A stretch of DNA of 64,000 nt from Bradymonas sediminis (GTDB lineage Bacteria; Myxococcota_A; Bradymonadia; Bradymonadales; Bradymonadaceae): contig NZ_CP030032.1 in assembly GCF_003258315.1 (NCBI RefSeq), positions 3,226,501-3,290,500 of the forward strand, read 5' to 3'. A program made the translations under genes and the position numbers. Shown here in pieces: positions 29,187-38,026 of this stretch (position 1 is the stretch's first letter; each line of letters starts with the position of its first letter). Below the pieces are notes generated by a model. The model searched no databases. It was not told the DNA's origin and saw only the letters and a list, made by a program, of their open reading frames with translations.

Positions 29187-30506
29187 TTAACCGAATACAC
29201 GTCGGCTAAACGCATTCTCAAATACGCGGTCGGGGTCAAGCTCATCGCGGAGCGCGCAAAAATCATCGAAGCGCTCGAATACCCGACGAAGCTCTGCGCC
29301 CTCCCAGCCAAACATCTTTCCCCAATGCGGGCGCGCTCCCATCCGCGCGGCGATCGCCTCGAGCCCCGCGAAATATTGGGGCGCATGCGCGCTCCTGCCG
29401 CAATAGGCGCCAATATGGCACGCGTCGCGCCCATAAGCCGGGCTCATCCAGATGTCATCGGCCGCCACAAAGCGCAACTCACCGATAAAGTTAACCCGCA
29501 ACTGCTCCCACTCGACCCATGCGCGAAGTTGCTCGAAGGCCGCCGGGCCGTCTTCGCGCGCGAAGGCAAACTCGGCCTCCAGATGCCTCGGCGGCATCGC
29601 CAGGTTGAAGACGCCGTCGCTTCGCTCCACGCGCTCTCTCTGGCCAAAATACCCGAGACAAACAAGCCGGTTAAGCGTCGGAATCGCCGGCGAAAAATGC
29701 CCGCCGAGCCACAGGATGCTCCGGAAGACCGGCGTGATCATGCCCAATTTATCGGCCCGGCGAGTCAAGGCGGGGCAGGTCTCGGGCGCGCTGGTGCGGT
29801 CGGCCGCGAAGACCTGGATGCGGTCGGTATGCGGAAGCCACCAAAACTTTATAAATTCGTGGGTATCCGCCAGGGTTTGCATCTGGCGAAGCGCTTCATC
29901 AAAAGGCAGCGTCCAACAACGCTCGTGCAGGTTGAAAATCGGCACGCAGCGCATGGTCACCTGCGTGATCACGCCCAGGCATCCCAGCCCAACCCGCGCC
30001 GCCGCAAAGACGTCGGGGTGATGCTCCCTCGACGCTTCGACAACCTCGCCGCGCCCGGTGACCAGGCGCAGCGATTCGACAAGCGATGAGAGGTTTCCCA
30101 CCGTGGCGCCGCTGCCGTGGGTGCCGGTCGAAATCGCCCCCGCCAGGGTTTGCTCGGCGATCGAGCCAAGAGACGGCAGGGCCAGGCCGAAGTCCGATAA
30201 GTGGCACACGAGCTCCCTGAGCGAAATACCCGCCTCGGCCACCACCAACCCGTTTTCCCGGTCGATACGAAGCACTCGATTGAGGCGCTCAAGGCGCAGC
30301 AAATGCCCATCCGTGCAGGCGATATCGGTCCAGGAATGCCCCGCGCCCACGACCCGCAGCGTTTGGCCGCGCCGGCCGACCTCTTTGACCAGCGCCACGA
30401 CCTCGGCCTCGCTCTCGGGCAAATGCAGCGCCACAGGCGCGCATCGATGCGTGCGCCCCCATGTTTGGAAGGTTCGAGATGAAGCGCGCGTCAATGGCTT
30501 AATCAT
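29187..30506 (-). CDS. FAD-dependent sugar-1,4-lactone oxidase (ALO/GULO family)
   Basis: A 439-residue flavoprotein. The FAD_binding_4 domain contains VVGAGHSWTD; H57 in GHS is the position of covalent FAD attachment in L-gulonolactone and D-arabinonolactone oxidases. The pyrophosphate-binding segment TGTHGSGATVGNLSS follows. The C-terminal ALO domain carries the family's HWGKMF motif (ARPHWGKMFGW). It oxidises an aldonolactone, with oxygen or another acceptor, to an ascorbate-type product; the precise substrate cannot be read from sequence. It is the first gene of the minus-strand run that leads toward ovoA; a hairpin at 30589-30615 separates it from the small gene upstream. Confidence 0.85.
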   Translation of the reverse strand: MIKPLTRASSRTFQTWGRTHRCAPVALHLPESEAEVVALVKEVGRRGQTLRVVGAGHSWTDIACTDGHLLRLERLNRVLRIDRENGLVVAEAGISLRELVCHLSDFGLALPSLGSIAEQTLAGAISTGTHGSGATVGNLSSLVESLRLVTGRGEVVEASREHHPDVFAAARVGLGCLGVITQVTMRCVPIFNLHERCWTLPFDEALRQMQTLADTHEFIKFWWLPHTDRIQVFAADRTSAPETCPALTRRADKLGMITPVFRSILWLGGHFSPAIPTLNRLVCLGYFGQRERVERSDGVFNLAMPPRHLEAEFAFAREDGPAAFEQLRAWVEWEQLRVNFIGELRFVAADDIWMSPAYGRDACHIGAYCGRSAHAPQYFAGLEAIAARMGARPHWGKMFGWEGAELRRVFERFDDFCALRDELDPDRVFENAFSRRVFG

Positions 30507-30588
30507 GCGATTTAACCCGGTGCACCTTGGGGCTCACCCTGTCGACCATCATTACGATCGTTGCCGCAGGAGCTGAAGCGATGAGCCA

Positions 30589-30615
30589 TATTTTTAGCGC
30601 GCCGCGCTAAAAATA
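30589..30615. terminator. Bidirectional-looking terminator hairpin
   Basis: A 12-bp stem (TATTTTTAGCGC / GCGCTAAAAATA) with a three-base loop lies six bases past the stop of the 38-codon frame and upstream of the lactone oxidase gene. T runs sit within the stem on both strands. Confidence 0.6.
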
Positions 30616-30620
30616 CCAAG

Positions 30621-30737
30621 TCACTCCACGCGCCGACGCGAGTGCTTCAAATTCTCCAAGCGTAGCGTCGCGAGATGAGCGGCCATTAATATCAGAGTAA
30701 TAAAGGCGAAGAGCGAACCCAGCCAACGATGATGCAT
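30621..30737 (-). CDS. Possible 38-residue single-pass membrane protein
   Basis: The reading frame from ATG 30737 has GGAG seven bases upstream. It encodes a short basic-ended protein with one hydrophobic helix (WLGSLFAFITLILMAAHLA) followed by a basic, charged tail (LRLENLKHSRRRVE). A terminator-like hairpin starts six bases beyond its stop, so it may be a complete one-gene unit. No homologue is recognised. The combination of ribosome site, helix, positive tail and terminator is the only support. Confidence 0.45.
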   Translation of the reverse strand: MHHRWLGSLFAFITLILMAAHLATLRLENLKHSRRRVE

Positions 30738-30957
30738 CAGGAAACTCCGACGTCATTTGTTTCAGTCATTCGGTTTGTGGCGAGCGAACTTTCGTACAAT
30801 CTTCGCTCCGTCGAAACGCGCCAAAGGAGGGGCTCTCGGCGCAAAAAAGCCCCGAGTCAATATCGGAGCTTTTTCGCTTGCGCCCTTGCCCTTGTGAGCA
30901 TCATCACTTGCGTTCCGACGCCTCCTCTCGGGGGGGGGCGCGGTGAGCCTGGGTGAC

Positions 30958-31857
30958 CTAAAAGATCTCAAAATAGTTCAAGTCGATCGCTGCGCTAAAT
31001 ACAAGGGCGTCATATTGGGTCCAGAACTCGCCGAAGGTGAAGTTGCGCCGCTCCCACCCCGCATACGCGCTCAACGCGAAGTAGGTCGAGGTGAAGATAT
31101 AGCCCGCGCGCCCGCCAAAGTCGAATTTCTCGCTGAAATCGCCGTTGCCGCTGCTCAACGCCCAGCCGACTAGATCTGCGCCGCCAAACCCCTCGATACC
31201 GAAACCGTATAGAAACTCCGGATAGATATGCACGCCGATGTCGAGCGGGACCCGGAGAGCCCAGTCAAGCTTATGAACCTCGGGCGGGGTCTTGTCGAAG
31301 GTCTGGGTATACCGGCCCATGCCGATGCGCGCGCCGGCGGAGAAACGCAGCCAATCCCAGTCCTCGACAAGCTTGGCGACGCCGCTGACCGACAACCCGC
31401 CCTCGCCATAGCTGCTCGAATACTCGCGGCCATCGGGTGGATTTCCGGGGATATAATATCTCCCCGCATCCGAACTCCCCCATTTATAATATGCCCCGCA
31501 GCTCATGCCCTGGAATTCGGAGGGGCTTCGCTCGCGCCAGGAATACTCATAGGAGCGTTTTTTATCCCGAACAGCCTCCTGATACGCCTTCCTTTCGTTG
31601 CCGATCTGTTCGCTGGTTTCAGCCAGAGCGGCGCAGAAAACCCCCAAATTATCCACCAGCCGAATCTCGTTCATGTCGAGCTCGGCCTCATAATATGTGT
31701 CGGGCTTTTTCTCGGGAGAGCCGCGCGAAATGGTGTCTTCAACGCCGCGTGAATAGCTCATATGAGAGCACGCAGAGGTTAAAAACAGCATCGCGAACAA
31801 AACGCTACAAAGGACAATCGGACGAAGTGGGGCGCGAAAAGACTGCCTGGCTTTCAT
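30958..31857 (-). CDS. Lipoprotein with C-terminal beta-barrel-like domain
   Basis: A 299-residue protein. GAGGT lies three bases before ATG 31857, and the signal ends in a lipobox (FLTSAC, C30). The middle (about residues 60-130) is polar and charged. From about residue 150, alternating strands (LRFSAGARIGMGRYTQTF, ALRVPLDIGVHIYPEFLYG, FDFGGRAGYIFTSTYFALSA) and a C-terminal aromatic (LNYFEIF) resemble an outer-membrane barrel. A lipidated N-terminus with a barrel-like end is unusual but known in some outer-membrane proteins. Function not recognised. Confidence 0.6.
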   Translation of the reverse strand: MKARQSFRAPLRPIVLCSVLFAMLFLTSACSHMSYSRGVEDTISRGSPEKKPDTYYEAELDMNEIRLVDNLGVFCAALAETSEQIGNERKAYQEAVRDKKRSYEYSWRERSPSEFQGMSCGAYYKWGSSDAGRYYIPGNPPDGREYSSSYGEGGLSVSGVAKLVEDWDWLRFSAGARIGMGRYTQTFDKTPPEVHKLDWALRVPLDIGVHIYPEFLYGFGIEGFGGADLVGWALSSGNGDFSEKFDFGGRAGYIFTSTYFALSAYAGWERRNFTFGEFWTQYDALVFSAAIDLNYFEIF

Positions 31858-31949
31858 AACACCTCATGAGGAAATAAGTCGGACCCCACATTTACATGGA
31901 TTATGATTGCAGCGCAATCTAAGCGGGTAAAACTAGCAAAACCCATCAT

Positions 31950-33092
31950 CTACGCGCCGACCGCCTGCGTCCAGGACTCGATCAGCGCGTGGGCCGCCCG
32001 AAGCATCTGTGTCTCATCGCTGTCGCGCCCCAGGCTGAGCCGCAGCGCGCCGACCGCCTGCTCGGCGGGGATGCCCATGGCGAGGATGACGGCCGACGCG
32101 CTGGTCTGTCCGGCGTCGCAGGCCGAGCCGGTGGAGGCGGCGACTTCGGGAGCGCCGGCGAGCACCGCGTCGCCGGTGACGCCCGGAAAGCGGACATTTA
32201 GCGTGTTGGGCAGGCGAAGCTCAGGGTGACCGTTGAGGGCCAGGTTGGGAATGGCAGCGGACAGGCGTGACCAGAGCAAATCGCGAAGATAGCGCATGCG
32301 CTCGGCGACTTCGTCCAGGTCGCGGCGCGCGGCCAGCGCCGCCTGCCCGAGGCCGACGATCGATGCGACATTCTCGGTGCCCGGGCGCAGGCCTCGCTCG
32401 TGCCCGGCGCCCAGCGTGAACGGCGCGATCGGCGTGCCGCGGCGAATATAGAGCGCGCCGACACCCTTAGGCGCGTAGAGTTTATGACCGGCACAAGACA
32501 GCAGGTCGACGCCCAATTGCTGCACGTTCACCGGGACTTTACCCAGCGATTGCGCGGCGTCGGTGTGGACGAGCGCCCCGGCCGCGCGGGCGGCCTGGCT
32601 GATGGCGGCGATGGGCTGAAGCGTGCCGGTCTCGTTATTGGAGTGCATGACGGTGACGAGCGTCGTCGCGTCGGTGATGGCGCGGGCGGCCTCGTCCTCG
32701 CGCACCCGGCCGGTCGCGTCGACGCCCAGGCGCGTGACCGTCGTGCCGCGTTGCTCCAACCAGGCGCAGGGCTGGGCGGTCGCGGGGTGCTCGACGCTCG
32801 AGGTCACGACCTCGCCCGCGCCACCTGCCGCCTCGATCACGCCGCGAATGGCCAGGTTATTCGCCTCGGTTCCGCCCGACGTAAAGATCACCTCATCCGC
32901 CTCGCAGCCAATCAGCTGAGCGACCTGCTCGCGGGCCTCCTCGACCGCCCGATGCGCGCGCTGCCCGAAGAGATGCCCGCTCGAAGGATTGCCGAAATGC
33001 TCACGCAAATAGGGGAGCATCGCGTCGACCACCTCGGGCAGCAGAGGGGTCGTCGCGTTGTGGTCGAGATAGATGAGGTCATCGGTCTGCAT
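31950..33092 (-). CDS. Cysteine desulfurase (NifS/IscS family)
   Basis: The open frame starts further upstream, but ATG 33092 (MQTDDLIYLDHNATTPL) has GGAG five bases before it and begins where the family begins; 380 residues. Motifs: YLDHNATTP at the start, TSGGTEANNLAI, PLP lysine K204 (CAGHKLYAPKG) and catalytic C325 in the mobile loop (STGSACDAGQTSAS). It takes sulfur from cysteine for Fe-S cluster or thiolated cofactor assembly. No iscU, suf or other partner gene is adjacent. The region has several Fe-S enzymes, but that link is only circumstantial. Confidence 0.9.
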   Translation of the reverse strand: MQTDDLIYLDHNATTPLLPEVVDAMLPYLREHFGNPSSGHLFGQRAHRAVEEAREQVAQLIGCEADEVIFTSGGTEANNLAIRGVIEAAGGAGEVVTSSVEHPATAQPCAWLEQRGTTVTRLGVDATGRVREDEAARAITDATTLVTVMHSNNETGTLQPIAAISQAARAAGALVHTDAAQSLGKVPVNVQQLGVDLLSCAGHKLYAPKGVGALYIRRGTPIAPFTLGAGHERGLRPGTENVASIVGLGQAALAARRDLDEVAERMRYLRDLLWSRLSAAIPNLALNGHPELRLPNTLNVRFPGVTGDAVLAGAPEVAASTGSACDAGQTSASAVILAMGIPAEQAVGALRLSLGRDSDETQMLRAAHALIESWTQAVGA

Positions 33093-33241
33093 GGCTTCTC
33101 CATAATTTATATAGTGGGCTTGGCGCGTCGGAGTTGAGCCATTACCCCAACACCTATGCCGCATCAACAACTCTCCATCGCCCAGCCACGGGTTCTTCTC
33201 GCCCAGACACGGGTCAGCGACCCGACGGCCCATACCCTTAA

Positions 33242-33364
33242 GCGCCAGCTCGAGCCCAGCAGAAGGTGTTCTAGAACACTTGGCGCCAGCTCGAGCCCAG
33301 CAGAAGGTGTTCTAGAACACTTGGCGCCAGCTCGAGCCCAGCAGAAGGTGTTCTAGAACACTTG
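33242..33364. repeat. Three tandem 41-bp repeats, each with a 14-bp perfect palindrome
   Basis: Units 33242-33282, 33283-33323 and 33324-33364 are identical. Each holds the palindrome GTGTTCTAGAACAC (33266-33279, 33307-33320, 33348-33361). The array lies between the divergent cysteine desulfurase gene and the repeat lipoprotein gene, about 150 bases from the desulfurase start and about 180 from the lipoprotein start. The 41-base period is close to four helical turns, so the palindromes would face the same side of the DNA. Confidence 0.95.
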
Positions 33365-33545
33365 TTAGGACCCTCAACCCTGAAAATCCATTCAGCGCCG
33401 AGGCTTATCTTTCTGCTCTCGGCCAGCGTTCGTCCACCCCGCAGCGCTTCGAACTAATGATGTTCAAAGTCTTGTATTGTCTCCGAAGTTCGGGCAAAGA
33501 AGCCCAGTCGACTTCATAATTTGCTAACCCCTAACGGACAGCTCA

Positions 33546-35927
33546 ATGCGCTCTCAGACAAATTTCTTCACTTTGCTATGCCTCTTCGCCCTGCTCGTCA
33601 TCGCCCCATTGGGGTGCAGCGACGACTCCGACGCCACCAATAACAAACGCCCCCAGACCCCCGAGACCTGCGGCAACGGTCAGCTCGACGAGGGCGAGGT
33701 CTGCGACGGGGAGCAATTGGGCGGGGAGACCTGCGAGTCCCAGGGCGCGACCGGCGGTCAACTCGGGTGCAAGTCGACATGCCTGGGCTTTGAGCTGACA
33801 CAATGCAGCGCGCCGGCGACCTGCGGCGACGACACGATTCAAAGCCCCGAGGTATGCGACGGCTCGGACCTCGCCGGAGCGAGCTGTGAGTCGCTTGGCT
33901 TCGATCGCGGAACGCTGACCTGCGCGAATAATTGCCTCGAGGTCAACAGCTCGGGCTGCTCCTATGAGGGCGAATGCCAGCCGACCACCTGCGCCGACGT
34001 GGGCGCGCAGTGCGGCTCGATCGACAATGGTTGCGGCGAGACCCTCAACTGCGGCGGCTGCGACGGAGACCTGAGCTGTGGCGGCAGCGGCGAAGAAAAT
34101 ATCTGCGGGGCAACCTGCCCGCAGGGATGCCCCGACGGCTTTAGCTGCAACACACTGGGCGTATGCACCGGCGACTCCGACACCATCGCGGTCAATATGC
34201 CCACCGCCACCGTCGAGCTCGTCGCTCAGGTCGACGGCCAGGCCCCGCAGCCCTCCAGCCAATGTGGCTCGAACACCTCCTACCGCCTCGGCTATATCAA
34301 GCTCGTCAGCATCTCGAATGGCGAAGAAGAAGAATACGATATCCCGTGCAACGGCAGCCTTGAAGTTGCGGTCCCCAAAGACACTTATCGTGTGTCGATT
34401 CAAGGGGCGCATTCGACCGACCTGCTCCGGCGCGAATTCCAGACCCACGCCAACCTGGTCGTCGACTCCGACATGACCATCACCGCCAATATGCCCACCG
34501 CCACCGTGCAGTTGGTCGCCCAGCTCAACGGACAGGCCCCGCAGCCCTCCAGTCAATGCTCCGGGGGCGACGCCTACCAGCTCGCCGACATCACCCTGGT
34601 CAGCCTGACCAACGGCGAAGTCGAAGAATATGGCGTCGACTGTGACGGCACCCTCGAAGTGAAGATCCCCAAGGACACCTACCGTGTATCGGTCGAAGGG
34701 CGATTCTCCTCCGACCTGCTCCGCCGCGACTTCCAGACCCACGCCAACCTGGTCGTCGACTCCGACATGACCATCACCGCCAATATGCCCACCGCCACCG
34801 TGCAGTTGGTCGCCCAGCTCAACGGGCAGGCCCCACAGCCCTCCAGCCAATGCGCCGACGACGCCTACCAGCTCGCCGACATCACCCTGACCAGCTTGAC
34901 CAACGGCGAAGTCAAAGAATACGGCGTCGACTGTGACGGCACCCTCGAGGTGGAGATCCCCAAGGACACCTACCGTGTATCGGTCGAAGGTCGATATTCC
35001 AGCGACCTGCTCCGCCGCGACTTCCAGACCCACGCCAACCTGGTCGTCGACGCCGACATGACCATCACCGCCAATATGCCCACCGCCACCGTGCAGTTGG
35101 TCGCCCAGCTCAACGGGCAGGCCCCACAGCCCTCCAGCCAATGCGCCGACGACGCCTACCAGCTCGCCGACATCACCCTGACCAGCTTGACCAACGGCGA
35201 AGTCAAAGAATACGGCGTCGACTGTGCCGGCACCCTCGAGGTGGAGATCCCCAAGGACACCTACCGTGTATCGGTCGAAGGTCGATATTCCAGCGACCTG
35301 CTCCGCCGCGACTTCCAGACCCACGCCAACCTGGTCGTCGACGCCGACATGACCATCACCGCCAATATGCCCACCGCCACCGTGCAGTTGGTCGCCCAGC
35401 TCAACGGGCAGGCCCCACAGCCCTCCAGCCAATGCGCCGACGACGCCTACCAGCTCGCCGACATCACCCTGACCAGCTTGACCAACGGCGAAGTCAAAGA
35501 ATACGGCGTCGACTGTGCCGGCACCCTCGAGGTGGAGATCCCCAAGGACACCTACCGTGTATCGGTCGAAGGTCGATATTCCAGCGACCTGCTCCGCCGC
35601 GACTTCCAGACCCACGCCAACCTGGTCGTCGACGCCGACATGACCATCACCGCCAATATGCCCACCGCCACCGTGCAGTTGGTCGCCCAGCTCAACGGGC
35701 AGGCCCCACAGCCCTCCAGCCAATGCGCCGACGACGCCTACCAGCTCGCCGACATCACCCTGACCAGCCTGACCAACGGCGAAGTCGAAGAATACGGCGT
35801 TGACTGTGACGGCACCCTCGAAGTGGAGATCCCCAAGGACACCTACGCCGTGTCCATTGAAGGCCGCTCCTCCAGCGACCTGCTCCGCCAGGAGTATTTG
35901 GCCATCCAGCGTATTGAACTCAACTAA
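33546..35927 (+). CDS. Cysteine-rich lipoprotein with six near-identical ~97-residue repeats
   Basis: A 793-residue lipoprotein (lipobox VIAPLGC, C24). Residues about 40-215 hold myxococcal-type disulfide modules (CGNGQLDEGEVCDGEQL; CGDDTIQSPEVCDGSDL) and further Cys-rich segments. The rest is six tandem modules opening NMPTATVQLVAQLNGQAP and closing RRDFQTHANLVVD. Each has a pair of cysteines (PSSQC; GVDC) and a beta-rich carboxypeptidase-regulatory-like pattern. Repeats three to six are almost identical at the DNA level. The architecture is that of a surface stalk or adhesin; no binding partner is known. A strong terminator follows. Repeat number may vary between strains. Confidence 0.75.
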   Translation: MRSQTNFFTLLCLFALLVIAPLGCSDDSDATNNKRPQTPETCGNGQLDEGEVCDGEQLGGETCESQGATGGQLGCKSTCLGFELTQCSAPATCGDDTIQSPEVCDGSDLAGASCESLGFDRGTLTCANNCLEVNSSGCSYEGECQPTTCADVGAQCGSIDNGCGETLNCGGCDGDLSCGGSGEENICGATCPQGCPDGFSCNTLGVCTGDSDTIAVNMPTATVELVAQVDGQAPQPSSQCGSNTSYRLGYIKLVSISNGEEEEYDIPCNGSLEVAVPKDTYRVSIQGAHSTDLLRREFQTHANLVVDSDMTITANMPTATVQLVAQLNGQAPQPSSQCSGGDAYQLADITLVSLTNGEVEEYGVDCDGTLEVKIPKDTYRVSVEGRFSSDLLRRDFQTHANLVVDSDMTITANMPTATVQLVAQLNGQAPQPSSQCADDAYQLADITLTSLTNGEVKEYGVDCDGTLEVEIPKDTYRVSVEGRYSSDLLRRDFQTHANLVVDADMTITANMPTATVQLVAQLNGQAPQPSSQCADDAYQLADITLTSLTNGEVKEYGVDCAGTLEVEIPKDTYRVSVEGRYSSDLLRRDFQTHANLVVDADMTITANMPTATVQLVAQLNGQAPQPSSQCADDAYQLADITLTSLTNGEVKEYGVDCAGTLEVEIPKDTYRVSVEGRYSSDLLRRDFQTHANLVVDADMTITANMPTATVQLVAQLNGQAPQPSSQCADDAYQLADITLTSLTNGEVEEYGVDCDGTLEVEIPKDTYAVSIEGRSSSDLLRQEYLAIQRIELN
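34197..35924. repeat. Six tandem ~291-bp coding repeats
   Basis: Unit starts at the ATG of the NMPTAT motif: 34197, 34491, 34785, 35076, 35367 and 35658. The first two units are 294 bases, the next three 291. The units from 34785 to 35657 differ by only a few bases, showing recent duplication or homogenisation. All period lengths are multiples of three, so copy-number changes keep the frame. Confidence 0.95.
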
Positions 35928-35957
35928 ATTTCGGGCATACACCCGATGAAGCACGAC

Positions 35958-35988
35958 AAAAGCCCCGAACCTGGTTCGGGGCTTTTTT
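35958..35988 (+). terminator. Rho-independent terminator after the repeat lipoprotein
   Basis: A 13-bp stem (AAAAGCCCCGAAC / GTTCGGGGCTTTT) with a three-base loop and a T run, 30 bases past the stop. Confidence 0.92.
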
Positions 35989-36091
35989 GCGCGCATCCGC
36001 AGATGACCAGGGTTTTCGTGCGCCATAAAAGCGCGTATCCTGCCGCCCCGCGCAGCCCAACCCAACCCATTGGCCACACGAGGACACACCT

Positions 36092-37066
36092 ATGGTTCAT
36101 CAGCATTCGTCGATTCGCTGGCTCTTCGTCGCCTCCTGCGCGCTAATTTTCTCAGCCTGCGAGGCGGCGTCGACCGAAGATCTTGACGCCACATCGGCAC
36201 AGGACTCGGGCCATCAGGCGAATGACGTGACAGATGCGACGGACGCCGCGGTTGAAGAGACTAGCGAAGTAGACGCCGAGAAGGCTGAGCCAGACGCGAC
36301 GCGCGAAGCCGATGTGACCCACCAGGCCGACGCCGAGTCACGCGACTTCTGGCAACCCGCCCCCAACACGACCTGGCATTGGCAATTGCAGGGCGAAGTC
36401 GACACGACCCTCGACGTCGCGGTCTACGATATCGACCTCTTTGACACACCCGCCGCGACCGTCGCCGCCCTGCAGGCGCGAGGCGTGCGGGTCATCTGTT
36501 ATTTTTCGGCCGGCAGCTACGAGGATTGGCGCGAGGACGCCGAGCGGTTCGAGGCGAGCGACTACGGCGACCCGATGGGCAATTGGCCCGGCGAGTGGTG
36601 GGTCGATATCCGCTCGGATAATCTGCGCGAGATCATGCAGGCCCGCCTGGACCTGGCGGCGAGCAAGGGGTGCGACGCGGTCGAGCCCGATAATGTCGAC
36701 GCCTACCAGAACGCGACCGGCCTCGATTTAAGCCAGGCCGACCAGCTCGACTATAATCGCTTTTTGGCGCGCCAGGCGCACCAGCGCGGGCTGTCCATCG
36801 GCCTGAAAAACGCCCTCGACCTGGTCGCCACCCTCGAGCCCGACTTTGACTGGGCGCTCAACGAGTCCTGCCTGAGCTACGACGAATGCGCGATGCTTCG
36901 CCCGTTTATCGACGCCGGCAAAGCCGTGTTTCACGCCGAGTATATCGACGCCGTGAGTGAGGCGAGCGCCAAGCAAGCTGAGGTATGTGGCGACGCGAGC
37001 ATTGGCGGGTTTTCGACGCTGATCTTCACCTGGGAGCTGGATGGCTGGGCGGTGGGGTGTCCGTAG
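36092..37066 (+). CDS. GH114 endo-alpha-1,4-polygalactosaminidase-like lipoprotein
   Basis: A 324-residue lipoprotein (LIFSAC, C23) with a Glu/Asp/Ala-rich linker (about residues 24-86) before a GH114-type TIM barrel. Family motifs seen: VICYFSAGSYEDWR, EWWVDIRSDNLREIM, CDAVEPDNVDAYQN, FDWALNESC and FHAEYID. GH114 enzymes cleave alpha-1,4-galactosamine polymers found in fungal and bacterial matrix polysaccharides. A surface-anchored form could digest biofilm or prey matrix; that role is inference. Its stop is 10 bases from that of the convergent minus-strand gene. Confidence 0.85.
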   Translation: MVHQHSSIRWLFVASCALIFSACEAASTEDLDATSAQDSGHQANDVTDATDAAVEETSEVDAEKAEPDATREADVTHQADAESRDFWQPAPNTTWHWQLQGEVDTTLDVAVYDIDLFDTPAATVAALQARGVRVICYFSAGSYEDWREDAERFEASDYGDPMGNWPGEWWVDIRSDNLREIMQARLDLAASKGCDAVEPDNVDAYQNATGLDLSQADQLDYNRFLARQAHQRGLSIGLKNALDLVATLEPDFDWALNESCLSYDECAMLRPFIDAGKAVFHAEYIDAVSEASAKQAEVCGDASIGGFSTLIFTWELDGWAVGCP

Positions 37067-37076
37067 CCACGCAGGC

Positions 37077-37967
37077 TCAGAACGCACCAGACAAGGAGAG
37101 CGTCGCCCCATCCTCGGTGGGCGAGATGCCCCAGCGTGCCGTGACGCGTTCGTCATCGGAGGCGTCCCAATCGCGGGTCATCACGGTCGCGATCCCCAGG
37201 CCGGCGAGCGTTCCAGCGATGCCGCTGATGCCAGCGGCGACCTCGCTGCTGGGCGCGATAAGCGCGGAGGTGCCCATTCCGGCGACCATGCCGAGCACGC
37301 CGCCCAGATCGATCATGAGCATGCGCCCGCGCGAGATGGGTTTGATCTGAGACAGCAGCGCCCCGCCGATCAAGCCGACATCAGTCAGGCCGATAAGCGC
37401 CCACACCACAGGCTCAAGCTCCCAATCCGTGGCGCCCGCGGCCAAGAACCCGAGCGCGCTCAACTGCGCAACCCAGAGGCCGCCGGAGTTGGTCATCGAG
37501 ACTTCGCCGGCGGTCGGGCGCCACTGATTCCAGATAAGCGCGCTGACGCCCATCGCTCCGAGCTGCGAGACGCCCATCACTCCCGAAATAGTGCTCGAAT
37601 TCTTGGTCAGATTTGCGGTGATAAACCCGCCGTGAAATGCCCCCCAATACGCCCCGGAGTTCATGATGGTGGCGAAGCCCGGGGTCACTCCATCGCGGCT
37701 GGCGAGCAGTGAGAGGCCAAGCCCTGCGCCGGCGCCCACGGTCAGACTCGAGATCGCCAAAGCATTGCTGCCGCACTGAATAACATCGCAAAACTCAATG
37801 CCGAGCAGCAGGCCATGGGCGGTTTGAACGGCGACGAACTCCGTGCGGGCAAAGCTCGACTTTTCTTCCGGCGCCGGCGCAGCCTCTTGGGCCGCGAGCG
37901 GCGCAGCGCTCAATATAAAGAGCAGACCAAGGGTGAGGCCCAGACTACTTTTCGTTAAATGACGCAT
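37077..37967 (-). CDS. Exported membrane-associated protein, paralogue of the next gene
   Basis: The start at 37967 has AGGAG seven bases upstream and opens a Sec signal (LTLGLLFILSAAPLAA); 296 residues. The body is rich in Gly/Ala hydrophobic stretches (LTVGAGAGLGLSLLASRDGV, DLGGVLGMVAGMGTSALI) and ends WGISPTEDGATLSLSGAF. The neighbouring protein at 38027-39160 shares the same stretches and ending, so they are tandem duplicates. It looks like a family of Myxococcota-type membrane or outer-membrane proteins of unknown function. It lies 59 bases downstream of its paralogue and is probably co-transcribed with it. Confidence 0.55.
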   Translation of the reverse strand: MRHLTKSSLGLTLGLLFILSAAPLAAQEAAPAPEEKSSFARTEFVAVQTAHGLLLGIEFCDVIQCGSNALAISSLTVGAGAGLGLSLLASRDGVTPGFATIMNSGAYWGAFHGGFITANLTKNSSTISGVMGVSQLGAMGVSALIWNQWRPTAGEVSMTNSGGLWVAQLSALGFLAAGATDWELEPVVWALIGLTDVGLIGGALLSQIKPISRGRMLMIDLGGVLGMVAGMGTSALIAPSSEVAAGISGIAGTLAGLGIATVMTRDWDASDDERVTARWGISPTEDGATLSLSGAF

Positions 37968-38026
37968 GCATTTTCTCCTAAAAAGTAATGAGGCCCACCT
38001 AGTCTGCGAGGCGGCGCCGGAAAAAC

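Noticed and set aside
30729-30956. Plus-strand 75-codon frame upstream of the lipoprotein at 30958
   Set aside because: No ribosome site and a biased tail; the 38-codon minus-strand frame is better supported.
33242-33364. 41-bp array as a CRISPR array
   Set aside because: The units are identical end to end, without variable spacers, and no cas genes are present.
33576-36089. 837-codon minus-strand open frame opposite the repeat lipoprotein
   Set aside because: It is the mirror of the repeats: low-complexity Gly/Val/Leu repeats, no signal or motif. The plus-strand gene has a lipobox, Cys modules and a terminator.
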